Assembly: GCA_032716605.1 (NCBI GenBank)
Contig: CM064480.1
Span: 29,670,879-29,734,878, forward strand
Source of the DNA: Paralithodes platypus
Lineage: Eukaryota; Arthropoda; Malacostraca; Decapoda; Lithodidae
Direction of reading: 5' to 3'
Length of the DNA stretch: 64,000 nt
Below, in pieces: positions 9,695 through 18,983 of the stretch. Each line of letters starts with the position of its first letter. Positions within the stretch are counted from its first letter, which is position 1. The notes beneath the pieces were generated by a model. It did not search any database. It had not been told where the DNA came from and saw only the letters and a program-made list of their open reading frames with translations. Made by a program: the position numbers and the translations under genes.

Positions 9695-9879
9695 GAGGTC
9701 AACTTAATGGCGAAGCGAAACAACTAATTGAATGTTTCGCAGTAGAAGGAGCCAGCTACCAACCAGCTATTGCCCTTCTACAGAAAACCTATGGGCACAG
9801 GGATAGGATTAAGGTGGCACATTTAACCAAGAGCACTACTTTGAGTCCTCCCTCTTACAATGTTGAGGAGTTAGAAAGA
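9695..9879 (+). pseudogene. BEL/Pao gag, second piece
   Basis: Translation in the frame continuing from 9082 gives LNGEAKQLIECFAVEG and then YQPAIALLQKTYGHRDRI, the central conserved part of BEL gag. It is open throughout its length. It stops at the TTAA at 9880 and resumes at 21235 in the same register. Confidence 0.85.
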
Positions 9880-10129
9880 TTAACACCTGTCCCAGCGACG
9901 TACATTGGCCGACAGTAAAAATGTCACTCGTCAGTACTAGCGACGAACGACGTTCGCCCATAATATGCGGTCCTTTTAACAGCCCATATCGATCGGTGCC
10001 TGGTACCACGACTTGTGAGCACTGCTCTGAGACCTTGGCAACACTTCTCAGCTTATATCCAAGCTCCTACAGGCTAGGCAGTATTCCTCCATCTTTTGAG
10101 GTGGAAGGGTGTTCTCTCTCGACTCTTAA
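9880..10129 (+). mobile_element. TTAA MITE family C, left arm
   Basis: It starts TTAACACCTGTCCCAGCGAC and is continued by the right arm at 21159-21234. Alignment by eye with the uninterrupted copy at 46941-47260 (minus strand) is collinear across the break, including GGTACCACGAC, GAGCACTGCTCT, GGCAACACTTCTCAGCTTAT and TTGAGGTGGAAGG. The arm is split at an internal TTAA by family A and B elements. Confidence 0.8.
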
Positions 10130-10613
10130 CACCTTACGAGCGGCCTATGCGGTTTATTTATATGTACCGCCCAGCGGGGTGTTTTTAGCCAAAATAGGGC
10201 TGTTTACGTGATCATTTTCATGCCTAAATAAGACCCAGAACGTAAAACAAGTACCTATCCCTGAAAGGGCATAAACAGAGCTTTCGAATGACACCATAAC
10301 GATCCTTTTATGATGGCTAGTTTTCTTGCAATAACCGTGCAACGCGAGTGCAAAAAGCATGTAATTAGCCACTTTCCCGATATAATTCCTTATATAGCGA
10401 GTGAGAGAGGGAGGAGGGAGCTGGGATTCGTGTCAGTATGTTCGCCGCGGTGGTCTGGAGCAGTCATACGCTCGCTACTCTCCTGCCACCACTTGTCTCT
10501 CTCTCTCAGCAACATTACGTGCTGAAATTGCCACTCGAGTTATGTCGAGCGCCGCCACATAGTCCAGCTTTATTTAACTCGACTTATGTGGTGAGCCGCT
10601 CATTAAGGGTTAA
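10126..10613 (-). mobile_element. TTAA MITE family A, 488 bp
   Basis: It starts TTAACACCTTACGAGCGGCC and ends GCTCATTAAGGGTTAA. Near-identical copies lie at 15677-16162 and 16177-16664 in the opposite orientation, and a divergent copy at 57258-57743. It carries a doubled subterminal cassette (ACATAAGTCGAG and ACATAACTCGAG on the minus strand). It is non-coding; open frames in the four copies are not conserved in register. Confidence 0.85.
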
Positions 10614-11432
10614 GGGGACCGACCGGTTAATTTAGGCTTAAAAAAATCGAAATCCTGAAAATACCAATAGGTGTTTACTCAACCAGAGTCAACATCCCTT
10701 CATAAGCCAGTGAAATGTTATTAGTGAAAACCCATTGGAAATAGTTTTTTTTTATGTTTTCCAAACTTTTCCTGTAATTCTAAAAACGTTATATAGCGAA
10801 CTTTGAAATTTACATGCTCAGTAACTACTGGTCGTACGAGGAGCATACCTATATAAATCGAAAGAGCGTAAGCTACTCTACAACCTCCCATACGCTTTAT
10901 CTTCTACTTTGCCATGTTCCCGCATAAAATATTGTAAATCTAAAAAACAAAAGTAAAAATGTTCACCTAATGACCTTAGACTTTCACCTGTTTTTCTCAG
11001 AACCTATATTGCCGCACTATCGGATGTTATTCTACAGTTATTATTGGACCTATAGGAATGGTGTATATACCATTGGAAAGGTAATTAAAAACACTAAAAG
11101 GCCTATCAAGCCAATTTACTCTAGTAATTAAAACAAAATCACAATATGTCGTCAAAGTTGTAATTTTCTATAAATATATTCGCCTGAATCCGTAATCACC
11201 TAAATCGAACAAATACACAAAATATATAAAATGTATTTTATAGAAACTACAGATACACCTTTTGTGAGTTGTTTGATCACATAAAACATGTGCTATGGGG
11301 ATTTCCGTAGAAGTTTATCATTTTCTGCAGTGCTATGATTTTCAATTTTTTTTTTACCTAAATTGCAAGAAAAAAGCAAAAAAAAAAAAAATTTTTTTTT
11401 TTTTTTTTTTTGTTATCTAGTTTTATGGTCAT
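10610..11432 (+). mobile_element. TTAA element family B, left arm
   Basis: It begins TTAA then GGGGACCGACCGGTTAA; the right arm (21090-21162) ends with the exact complement TTAACCGGTCGGTCCCC then TTAA. This gives perfect 17-bp inverted repeats with TTAA flanks. Most of the arm is AT-rich non-coding DNA, ending in an A-run followed by a run of about 21 T (11379-11411). The DIRS element at 11433-21089 is inserted in it. Confidence 0.8.
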
Positions 11433-11800
11433 ATTATAGGTTTGACTCCTGTAAGGAGATAAAGAAAACCTAATATTTAGTAGTGGCCCCGTAATCATTG
11501 ACGAACATGCCTATTACATAAGGCATCCTCTTCAAACACTCATCCGCCGTAGTTTGAATCTACCGCGCAGAGCATAACAAATTTGAGGAGCCTTCATCAT
11601 GAGCGCACGCGACCTCACTCATGGCTTCAGTCATTATGAATTGGGTTCTCACTACGAAAAAACTTCGTAAAAAAGAAAATAAACAAAAAATAAGAATAAC
11701 TATTCAATAAGCTTTCCATAATATCGTGGATGTACTTGTGTGGATCTTTGACCAGACGCTGACTCAGGCGTCATTCTTCCTTCACTGACATTATCAAGTA
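11433..11800 (+). repeat. DIRS 1 inverted terminal repeat, low-coordinate copy
   Basis: It is the inverse of 20785-21089, with blocks such as GACGAACATGCCTATTACAT, CTCATCCGCCGTAGTTTG and CGTGGATGTACTTGTGTGG. The outermost 35-45 bp are unique to this end (TATAGGTTTGACTCCTGTAA). Those bases recur only in the internal complementary region, as DIRS replication models require. Confidence 0.85.
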
Positions 11801-11854
11801 AACCAAAATCCTTAATACATCGACGAATGGGAAGGGGGTGGTCGGGAGGGCCCC

Positions 11855-11970
11855 AGTCGTCAATGATTACGGGGCCACTACTAAATATTAGGTTTTCTTT
11901 TTCTTTATCTCCTTACAGGAGTCAAACCTATAATTTATTAGTGGCCCCTCCATCATTGATGAACATGCCT
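11855..11970. repeat. DIRS 1 internal complementary region
   Basis: Positions 11855-11935 are the inverse of the low-coordinate terminus (11433-11510) and 11936-11970 are the inverse of the high-coordinate terminus (21054-21089), fused head to tail. In the DIRS model this region templates circle closure. It lies next to the low-coordinate repeat, downstream of the recombinase gene. Confidence 0.85.
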
Positions 11971-12482
11971 GATATCTAAGACTGGAGGGGGACATTCGTA
12001 ATCATATCATAACTCTAAAAAGCAGATAATCAAACAACCACATAGTATTCTTACTTCGAAAAAATATATATTTATTGGCACAGCACATATATACAAAAGG
12101 GGTTACAAGCAGGTGCGTGCTTCAAAGAAGCCTGCTTGATAAAAAGGGATTAACTCTTGAGACTCTGCGAACAGATCTGGAAGTTAAAAAGGCACCCCAC
12201 TCAATATAAGTGGTGAAAAATAAAACGTATAAGTTTATATGTGCACATATAACCCCATAATAGTAGTGGGTATATCTCGCAAAATATAACCAATGCTTAA
12301 ATTAATTGCTTCATAGCTAAAACTACTTACAACAACACTGTTGTTTGTACTATCATTGTACTAGCACAATTTCCTGCACTGAATGGTACAGAGATTTTTT
12401 TTCATATCACAATACCCATAACTAGTATCACAGCTCTTATACTCCGGCGGGGTCTAGGGTGTCCTATGTTACACTGACTGCA

Positions 12483-12497
12483 CCCCCCCCCCCCCCC
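12483..12497 (-). other. G15 run after the recombinase gene
   Basis: Fifteen consecutive C on the + strand are G on the coding strand, preceded by AAAA (AAGGAAAAGGG). The run lies about 40 nt past the recombinase stop. A G13 run at 30372-30384 occupies a similar place in DIRS 2. Confidence 0.8.
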
Positions 12498-12536
12498 TTT
12501 TCCTTGAAATTAAACAAAAAGTGACTTAAGGGCCAC

Positions 12537-15347
12537 CTAGACCCTTTGCCTTAAAGCTATACATGGCAAGGAAGGTTTGTCTAGAGCTACTGACAGGTAT
12601 CGAGTCAAAAACGTATGATTAGAGGCCCACAAATGTGTGGACGTAATATCTTCCACAGAAAAATTCTTAAGGAAACGCAAAGAGGCTGCCCATTTGCGTA
12701 AATCGTGGGCCCTACCCACAACGCCGGGATTACTCTCTTTAATGACCTCGACCAAAAGAGAAGCCAATCTACGTTTCAGCAAGCGCTTACCCGTACTTGC
12801 CCGTACCCATAAAGCACCCTGGGGGTTTAGAGGAGCTACTCTTAAATATTTGGTTAGAGCCTGCACTGGACATAAATTATGGTGCACCTTTCCCCTTTTC
12901 AACGCCGGCACCGTGAATTCTGAAAACACGTGTTCACTGTGCTCATTCTTGGCTATGAACTCCGGGGAAGGTGCAATGTGAATACACTCATTAAGCCTAC
13001 CAAACCTGAGGCAATTAGGTGTGTTGCTCATCGCCGCCAGCTCAGACACTCTGTTCCTGGTGGCCAAAGCCAAAAGGAATACAGCCTTTTTTAATAGTAA
13101 TGCAAAATCTGCAGTATTTTGGTACAGACGGGAATGAAGTAACGACAATGCTTTGTCCAGAGACCAAGTAGGCATGAGCTGACGGGGAGGTGGACGGAGT
13201 TTAAAACATGCCCTCATAAAACCTGTTTCCTCCGCGACTGGTATGGTGAGACCGGTAAGGTCCCAAAATGGCATCCTAATCGCTGTTAAGTGATTTTTTA
13301 ACGTTACCACAGATAAACGTTTCTGTTCGAACAGATAATTCAAATAATTAAAAACTAAAGCCACTGAGGGCACAGTTTGTTCTGTCCTAAGGATCCAAGA
13401 AGTAAAGGCTTGCCAATGTGATTGATACTGTCGTTTTGTAGACTGAGTATATTGATTCATGAATTTATTGGTCACGTCTCTACCATATGGTGCTAGCCAC
13501 TTGGCCTCCTGAATGTCCATAATGCAAAAGTCAGCGAGGTCGCTAGGTTGCCAATCGTGTCTAAGTGGAAAAATCCGACCGGGAGCGACACCGGGTGCGG
13601 GCACCACATTTTCAATTGCTGGTACCACAACTGCGCCGGCCACAGGGGCGCGATTATCGAGACTAAGCCCCGATAATCTCGTAGTTTGTTTACTACATGG
13701 CACATTAGAGACGCGTCTGGCGGCGGAAACAGATAGATGGAACTCCACCTGTTCCAGTCGGTCACCAGGGCGTCTGGCCCCCCTGCTGGCGTTATCGTCC
13801 GGCGGGTGAGGTACATTGGGAGTTTGTGAGTCTCCGTGGACGTGAACAGATCCACTTGTGGATGGTAAAGCTCTGCAATCATTTGGTTGAAAATGGGTTG
13901 CTTGAGTGCCCATTCTACTGTTGTGCTTTGTCTCCGGGACAGAGCGTCTGCCCAGACGTTTGCTAAGCCTGGGAGATAGGATGCATGAAGATGAATGTCC
14001 AGCCTGTTGGCTAGAATAAAAATCTCTTCTGACACGATTAGCAACTTCCGAGATCTCGTCGACCCTTGTTTCTGAATACAGTGAACCGCATTCAGATTGT
14101 CCATTCTGAAGGCCACCGACTTGCCCCGTAAAGTAGAGCCGTGAGCCTGAAGGAAATATAAGGGGACTAGTAATTCTTTGACATTGATTTGGGAGACTTC
14201 TAAATGGGACCAAAGCCCTTGACCCTGGTGCCCTTGGTTTGACTGAAAACCCCACCCTATCGTTCCTGACGCATCCGTGTCTACCCATACCGTCGGCGGA
14301 GGAGAGGTCCATGACATTACTGAGTGCAACATTTCCCTCTTCGCCCAGACCGATAGTAAGTTGTGGATTAATTTTGGTATGGGCCATAATTTTTCCGCCG
14401 GTAATAGTGGAAAATATTTGTTGCCCTCCAATATTAAACGCTTTACTTTCAACCGGCCCAACATTACAGTTAGTTGGATCCAGTTGAGAGAGCCGACCAG
14501 AGACTCCCAGATTCTCCGTGTCGTAGTCAGACTGTAAAGGAACAGGAACAGTTTCCTGCGAAATCTGTTTCGATTGTCCACACTCTGACTCAGAGTGAGA
14601 GCAGCTGTGTCCCAAACCAGCCCTATCCACTGAACTACTCGTGAGGGAACAAGGTTTGACTTTACCAGATTTACCTTGAACCCTAGAGTTTTGACATGTT
14701 TTAATGTTATGTTGACATGATTTATGCATACTTGCTCCGTCTCTGCCACCACTAGCCAGTCGTCTAGGTACCACAAAATCCTGATCCCTTGTTTTAGCAA
14801 TGGCATCAGGGCTTGCCGGACTAATTTCGTGAATAAGCGAGGTGCCAGGTTTAACCCGAATGGCATCCTCTGAAAAACATAAGTTTGATGCCTGATCCGT
14901 AAGGCCAGAAATTTTTGAAATCTTTTGTTTACCGAGACGTGCCAATAAGCGTCTGTCAGGTCTAAGGAACACATCCAACCTCCCGGCTGAAGTGTTAGCC
15001 TGATTTGGTGAACAGTTAACATCCTGAATGACTCGTTGTGAATGTGAAGGTTCAGATACGACAGGTCTACGACGGGTCTCATCTGAACACTGTCCCTTTT
15101 GGGTACCAAAAATAGCTTGGATGTGAAGACTGGGTAATTTTGAGGGACCGGGATGATGACATTCTTGGCTATCATTTCCTTGACCAGTGACTCCACCTCT
15201 AATGAATCTAGATTCGCCGTAGTCGGCTGACGTAAAGGAGGTCGCCGGAGCCACCGCCAAGTGATGCCTTTGCGTGCCACCATCCTTGCCCAAGTGTTTA
15301 ACGGCCATGCTTGGTGACACGTTCGGAATGACCCAGTTAGCAGACAA
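12537..15347 (-). CDS. DIRS 1 tyrosine recombinase (domain in C-terminal third)
   Basis: The enzyme integrates the circular DIRS cDNA. The open frame is 936 codons, but only residues from about 617 on (12537-13499) are recognisable: KRQYQSHWQAFTSWIL (core-binding part), then a catalytic Arg in LATRNRVSEL, HDLRK (HxxR), and W plus the nucleophile Tyr in FLTRYLSV. All catalytic residues are present. The N-terminal two thirds overlie the reverse transcriptase gene in another frame and may be untranslated. The usual product would start near the RT stop or arise by frameshifting. Confidence 0.85.
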   Translation of the reverse strand: MSANWVIPNVSPSMAVKHLGKDGGTQRHHLAVAPATSFTSADYGESRFIRGGVTGQGNDSQECHHPGPSKLPSLHIQAIFGTQKGQCSDETRRRPVVSEPSHSQRVIQDVNCSPNQANTSAGRLDVFLRPDRRLLARLGKQKISKISGLTDQASNLCFSEDAIRVKPGTSLIHEISPASPDAIAKTRDQDFVVPRRLASGGRDGASMHKSCQHNIKTCQNSRVQGKSGKVKPCSLTSSSVDRAGLGHSCSHSESECGQSKQISQETVPVPLQSDYDTENLGVSGRLSQLDPTNCNVGPVESKAFNIGGQQIFSTITGGKIMAHTKINPQLTIGLGEEGNVALSNVMDLSSADGMGRHGCVRNDRVGFSVKPRAPGSRALVPFRSLPNQCQRITSPLIFPSGSRLYFTGQVGGLQNGQSECGSLYSETRVDEISEVANRVRRDFYSSQQAGHSSSCILSPRLSKRLGRRSVPETKHNSRMGTQATHFQPNDCRALPSTSGSVHVHGDSQTPNVPHPPDDNASRGARRPGDRLEQVEFHLSVSAARRVSNVPCSKQTTRLSGLSLDNRAPVAGAVVVPAIENVVPAPGVAPGRIFPLRHDWQPSDLADFCIMDIQEAKWLAPYGRDVTNKFMNQYTQSTKRQYQSHWQAFTSWILRTEQTVPSVALVFNYLNYLFEQKRLSVVTLKNHLTAIRMPFWDLTGLTIPVAEETGFMRACFKLRPPPRQLMPTWSLDKALSLLHSRLYQNTADFALLLKKAVFLLALATRNRVSELAAMSNTPNCLRFGRLNECIHIAPSPEFIAKNEHSEHVFSEFTVPALKRGKVHHNLCPVQALTKYLRVAPLNPQGALWVRASTGKRLLKRRLASLLVEVIKESNPGVVGRAHDLRKWAASLRFLKNFSVEDITSTHLWASNHTFLTRYLSVALDKPSLPCIALRQRV

Positions 15348-15379
15348 GGGTTCGCCGGCTGTACTACCCTCGGATCCAC
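13493..15379 (-). CDS. DIRS 1 reverse transcriptase-RNase H
   Basis: The protein has 628 residues, all open. Reverse transcriptase: RPVVDLSYLN (101-110), catalytic Asp140 in CSLDLTDAYW, RMPFGLNLAP (171-180), and YLDD at 204-207. RNase H: Asp367 in VWVDTDAS, Glu402 in NVKELL, Asp427 in RMDN, Asp478 in VWADALSRR. A C-terminal DIRS-specific domain follows (DLFTSTETHKLPMYL, GGPDALVTDW, FPPPDA, APLWPAQLW). The catalytic set looks complete. It starts just after the gag stop and overlaps the recombinase frame. Confidence 0.9.
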   Translation of the reverse strand: MDPRVVQPANPCLLTGSFRTCHQAWPLNTWARMVARKGITWRWLRRPPLRQPTTANLDSLEVESLVKEMIAKNVIIPVPQNYPVFTSKLFLVPKRDSVQMRPVVDLSYLNLHIHNESFRMLTVHQIRLTLQPGGWMCSLDLTDAYWHVSVNKRFQKFLALRIRHQTYVFQRMPFGLNLAPRLFTKLVRQALMPLLKQGIRILWYLDDWLVVAETEQVCINHVNITLKHVKTLGFKVNLVKSNLVPSRVVQWIGLVWDTAALTLSQSVDNRNRFRRKLFLFLYSLTTTRRIWESLVGSLNWIQLTVMLGRLKVKRLILEGNKYFPLLPAEKLWPIPKLIHNLLSVWAKREMLHSVMSWTSPPPTVWVDTDASGTIGWGFQSNQGHQGQGLWSHLEVSQINVKELLVPLYFLQAHGSTLRGKSVAFRMDNLNAVHCIQKQGSTRSRKLLIVSEEIFILANRLDIHLHASYLPGLANVWADALSRRQSTTVEWALKQPIFNQMIAELYHPQVDLFTSTETHKLPMYLTRRTITPAGGPDALVTDWNRWSSIYLFPPPDASLMCHVVNKLRDYRGLVSIIAPLWPAQLWYQQLKMWCPHPVSLPVGFFHLDTIGNLATSLTFALWTFRRPSG

Positions 15380-15404
15380 CCGCCTTGAAACCGGCCCCGG
15401 GAGT

Positions 15405-15676
15405 GAGAGAGACTTTAGTTTTTTGATGGTGGTGGAGGTGGTGGTGGTGGACGCTTAGCCGGCTGGCCGGCGTTGGCAGAAAACGAGCTTTGACCTGGTT
15501 TGTTATAGCCTCGTCCTTTCTGACCTGTAAACTTACCCTGTCTATACCTGTATTGGCCTTGGGAGGAGGAGGATGCAGGTAGATGAAAGGGCTTAGATCC
15601 CCCCGGCTGTGCTTTTGCGACTGGCTTGGGTTTGGGGAAGTTAAAGGCAGGTTTCTTAGAAGGGGCGGGACTATGC
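15405..15676 (-). pseudogene. DIRS 1 gag, C-terminal piece
   Basis: The frame on the minus strand below the MITE at 15677 is basic, rich in Lys, Gly, Gln and Pro (GKFTGQKGRGYNKPG), and ends in a run of prolines before the stop near 15408. It fits the nucleic-acid-binding tail of a DIRS gag. It joins the middle piece once the two MITEs are removed. Confidence 0.65.
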
Positions 15677-16162
15677 TTAACCCTTAATTAGCGGCGAGCA
15701 ACATAAGTCGAGTTAAAAAAAGCTGGACTATGTGGCGGCGCTCGACATAGGTCGAGTGGCAATTTCAGCACGTAATGTGGCTGAGAGAGAGAGACAAGTG
15801 GTGGCAGGAGACTAGCGAGCGTATGACTGCTCCAGACCACCGCGGCGAACCTACTGACACAAATCTCAGCTCCCTCCTCCCTCTCTCACTCGCTACATAC
15901 TCAATTATGTACCGAAAGTACCGAATTACCTGCTTTTGCACTCGCGTTGCACGGTTATTGCAAGAAAACTATCCATCATACAAGGATCGTTATGGTGTCA
16001 TTCGAAAGCTCTGTTTATGCCCTTTCAGGGATAGGTACTTGTTTTACGTTCTGGGTCTTATTTAGGCATGAAAATGATCACGTAAACAGCCCTATTTTGG
16101 CTAAAAACACCCCGCTGTGCGGTACATATAATAAACCGCATAGGCCGCTCGTAAGGTGTTAA
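15677..16162 (+). mobile_element. TTAA MITE family A, first of two in DIRS gag
   Basis: TTAA at 15677-15680 and 16159-16162 bracket 486 bp. It starts TTAACCCTTAATTAGCGGCG and ends CGTAAGGTGTTAA. It is nearly identical to the copy only 14 bp away, in the same orientation. Confidence 0.9.
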
Positions 16163-16176
16163 AGGCTTGAGCCATA

Positions 16177-16664
16177 TTAACCCTTAATTAGCGGCGAGCA
16201 ACATAAGTCGAGTTAAATTAAGCTGGACTATGTGGCGGCGCTCGACGTAACTCGAGTGGCAATTTCAGCACGTAATGTGGCTGAGAGAGAGAGACAAGTG
16301 GTGGCAGGAGACTAGCGAGCGTATGACTGCTCCAGACCACCGCGGCGAACCTACTGACACAAATCTCAGCTCCCTCCTCCCTCTCTCACTCGCTACATAC
16401 TCAATTATGTACCGAAAGTACCGAATTACCTGCTTTTTGCACTCGCGTTGCACGGTTATTGCAAGAAAACTATCCATCATACAAGGATCGTTATGGTGTC
16501 ATTCGAAAGCTCTGTTTATGCCCTTTCAGGGATAGGTACTTGTTTTACGTTCTGGGTCTTATTTAGGCATGAAAATGATCACGTAAACAGCCCTATTTTG
16601 GCTAAAAACACCCCGCTGTGCGGTACACATAAATAAACCGCATAGGCCGCTCGTAAGGTGTTAA
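16177..16664 (+). mobile_element. TTAA MITE family A, second of two in DIRS gag
   Basis: TTAA at 16177-16180 and 16661-16664 bracket 488 bp. The host segment between the two MITEs is AGGCTTGAGCCATA (16163-16176). Differences from the first copy are few, chiefly in one cassette half (CGACGTAACTCGAG against CGACATAGGTCGAG). Confidence 0.9.
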
Positions 16665-17796
16665 ACACAGTTCTCCACACATCAGGGGACATTAAAGAGG
16701 GAGTGAGCACTGGTGACATGACCACCTGATTCGCAATTCGATCAGGCAGTTTTCGTACCAAGGACATTCTGAGATCTTGTCTCGCCCGGACCGCCTCAAG
16801 CAAGGCTGTGCGGATGTCACCCAACGACTGAATCGACGTCTGAAGGAGCAATCGCCGAGATAGTTCAACCGACCTTCTGGCATCCGCGTCTGCGATTGCC
16901 TGAGTGGATCGGAGCATTGATTTTGCCACCTGGTGCGTCACAATGTACTGAGAGAAAAGTCTAAACGCTTTCCCTCGTAGCCTAAATTCCCGGTCTAGGT
17001 GAGTTGGGGTAGGAGTAGTAAAAGGGTCCTTGAGTTCACATAGATTGATTTTAGGGGCAGCTAAGAAAGCAAACAAAGCCGAAGGGACTCCGCCGGCAGA
17101 ACACACTGGCATAGAGAACCAAGAATGACTATCGTGAGGGATTTGGTGGGAAGATTTTGAGGTGAAGGTGGTCGCAAAGTTCTGAGCCTCTGTCTCCCAT
17201 TCCACCCAAGGTCCCGGGCCCAACTCCCCCACCTTAAACACTGGATTAGCAGCTGAGCCTGTGACAGTTTGCAAATCTAGTTCTGGAGTGAGAGCTGACA
17301 GAGTTTTTATGTCATTAAAACCATCATGCTTGGACCAGTCAGAAAACAGTTTTGAAGCTGAGGCAGGGGGCAGGGTAGGTGTAGCAGTATATACAAAATA
17401 GTCCTGGTGATAATAGTTAGGAATGGCCTTAACATTAACATCTAGTACATTACCCAAAGAATCCAAGGCTCGTAACTTTTTAGATTTATTGCCTTGGATT
17501 ACCCACTCTCGTGGCACTGGAAGTTCCCCTGACAAGGTGGGTTGAGCGACCTCTGGTTTAGTGGGGATCAACTGTACCCATGATTCGTCTGGGCCATATA
17601 AAAGGGGCATTGCTACCTTCTTTATTGGTGCTTTGTCTAACGGGGGTGGATTCACGTCCGTTATAACCCTTACACTAGAAGTGGTGAGTGCCGCCGAAGC
17701 AGGCCTAGTGACCACAGATGGTGATATAGTGGGAGGGTGAGGAATTTTAGTCAAAGCAATAGAAGTCATCAGAGGCCGAACATTGGAACCTGTCAT
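16665..17796 (-). pseudogene. DIRS 1 gag, middle piece
   Basis: The open frame starts with the ATG at 17796 and runs into the MITE at 16664, so its last residues are MITE-encoded. A GPGPWVEWETEAQNF motif near residue 200 has a counterpart in the DIRS remnant at 41.6-43 kb (TGPWEEWIREVVEF), which suggests a conserved gag module. The C-terminal half is alpha-helical and rich in Arg and Leu (RRSVELSRRLLLQ). No enzyme motif is visible. Confidence 0.7.
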
Positions 17797-18983
17797 GGAA
17801 GCTCCCAGGTCAAATATTTAGTTAGAGCATTAACCAGTAAACCATCTATTTCTTCTGCCGTGACATATTTGGTTGATGACGAACTCAGAGGTGAATCATT
17901 CCGATCCTGTGCGTCGTCTAAAACTGAACCCGACTCTTGCACCTCCATGTCCGAGATTATTGATACTTCGTCTTTGTCATCTGGCTCCCCGTGAGAGGAC
18001 TCCGCCGAAGCCGGAGTCCCGTCGCGTTGCCAAGACAAGTTGGGAATGGATGATGGGATCGCCGCGTCCCGGTGGACATCAGCCACTGTTTGTGTATCTT
18101 GAGCTAGACGTGGGCCTTCAGTCCCTGGTCGAGAAAAACGCCATACACCTAGGCCTTGGCCTGCACTCCCTTGGGAGTCCGATACACTCTCAATAGGACG
18201 ATCACTGTCCACCGAACTTTCCAATTCTAAGGTTAGAATACTAATTGGCAAGCTATCTTTGGTTGCTGACACTACACTAGCCTCATCAGATTGAATACTA
18301 GCTTTGTCGGGGGTAGAGGTATGATGCGAGGCACTAGACTCCGGTGAACGCCGGGAGGCCTTTCGATCATGTGAGTTTCTTCTAGAAGATTTGTGGCTCC
18401 GGTGCGACCTAGAACTGCCCTTGGATTTTGACGATTTCTCGCTATAACCACTGGCTGACCCCTCTGTCTTGCTCTTCTTACTCGCCGGTGAAGACGAGAG
18501 ACGAGGCGGCTGCTGCCGAAGAGGGGACCTGGACCTGGACCGCGACCGGGACGCTGCCACCGGGGGCGTAGGTTCTCGCTGTCTCTTAGATGTGCTTGGG
18601 GCTGGAGAAAGTGTAAGACCCTGTCCAGTCTCTGCCGACCTTCGTGCAGTTACTCTAGAGGGACGTTTAATGGGGAGGTGCTCAATTAGTAACTTATCCC
18701 AAAGAGGTACGTTATCGCATTGAAGTGACTTATGAGCCACGGTAGTAGTATAAGTGGTCATCTGCTGCCTGACCTCCCGTAAAGCGACCGCTGCGGTCTT
18801 ATCATTCTCTTGAAGCACTTTATGGCTTAATTGAGAGCAAAAGGTACAGTTCCTCATAACCCCCAGACCCCTTGAGCGGTCGAGACATTTAACACATTTA
18901 ATGCAAAGGGTGTGCGCAAAAATAGGGATACCTGAACAGGTGGGCGTAATGGACAAAGCAAAGACAGGGGCAAAGGTAGCCAT
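17793..18983 (-). CDS. DIRS 1 gag, N-terminal open frame
   Basis: This 396-codon frame is likely a structural RNA-binding protein. It has an N-terminal Cys cluster (CIKCVKC, then CTFC at about residues 28-50) that may bind zinc, a Ser/Arg-rich middle (SRSRSRSPLR and SSRSHRSHKSSRR, about 145-215) and an acidic C-terminal part. The stop overlaps the next ATG in the sequence ATGA at 17793-17796, so the second gag frame could be reached by reinitiation. Alternatively a single gag frame was broken by a one-base shift. Confidence 0.75.
   Translation of the reverse strand: MATFAPVFALSITPTCSGIPIFAHTLCIKCVKCLDRSRGLGVMRNCTFCSQLSHKVLQENDKTAAVALREVRQQMTTYTTTVAHKSLQCDNVPLWDKLLIEHLPIKRPSRVTARRSAETGQGLTLSPAPSTSKRQREPTPPVAASRSRSRSRSPLRQQPPRLSSSPASKKSKTEGSASGYSEKSSKSKGSSRSHRSHKSSRRNSHDRKASRRSPESSASHHTSTPDKASIQSDEASVVSATKDSLPISILTLELESSVDSDRPIESVSDSQGSAGQGLGVWRFSRPGTEGPRLAQDTQTVADVHRDAAIPSSIPNLSWQRDGTPASAESSHGEPDDKDEVSIISDMEVQESGSVLDDAQDRNDSPLSSSSTKYVTAEEIDGLLVNALTKYLTWELP

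Noticed and set aside
15775..16065. Frames shared by family A MITEs (WLRERDKWWQETSERMTAPD)
   Set aside because: They recur because the MITE recurs; the frame is not kept between copies (stop positions shift by single-base changes) and has no resemblance.
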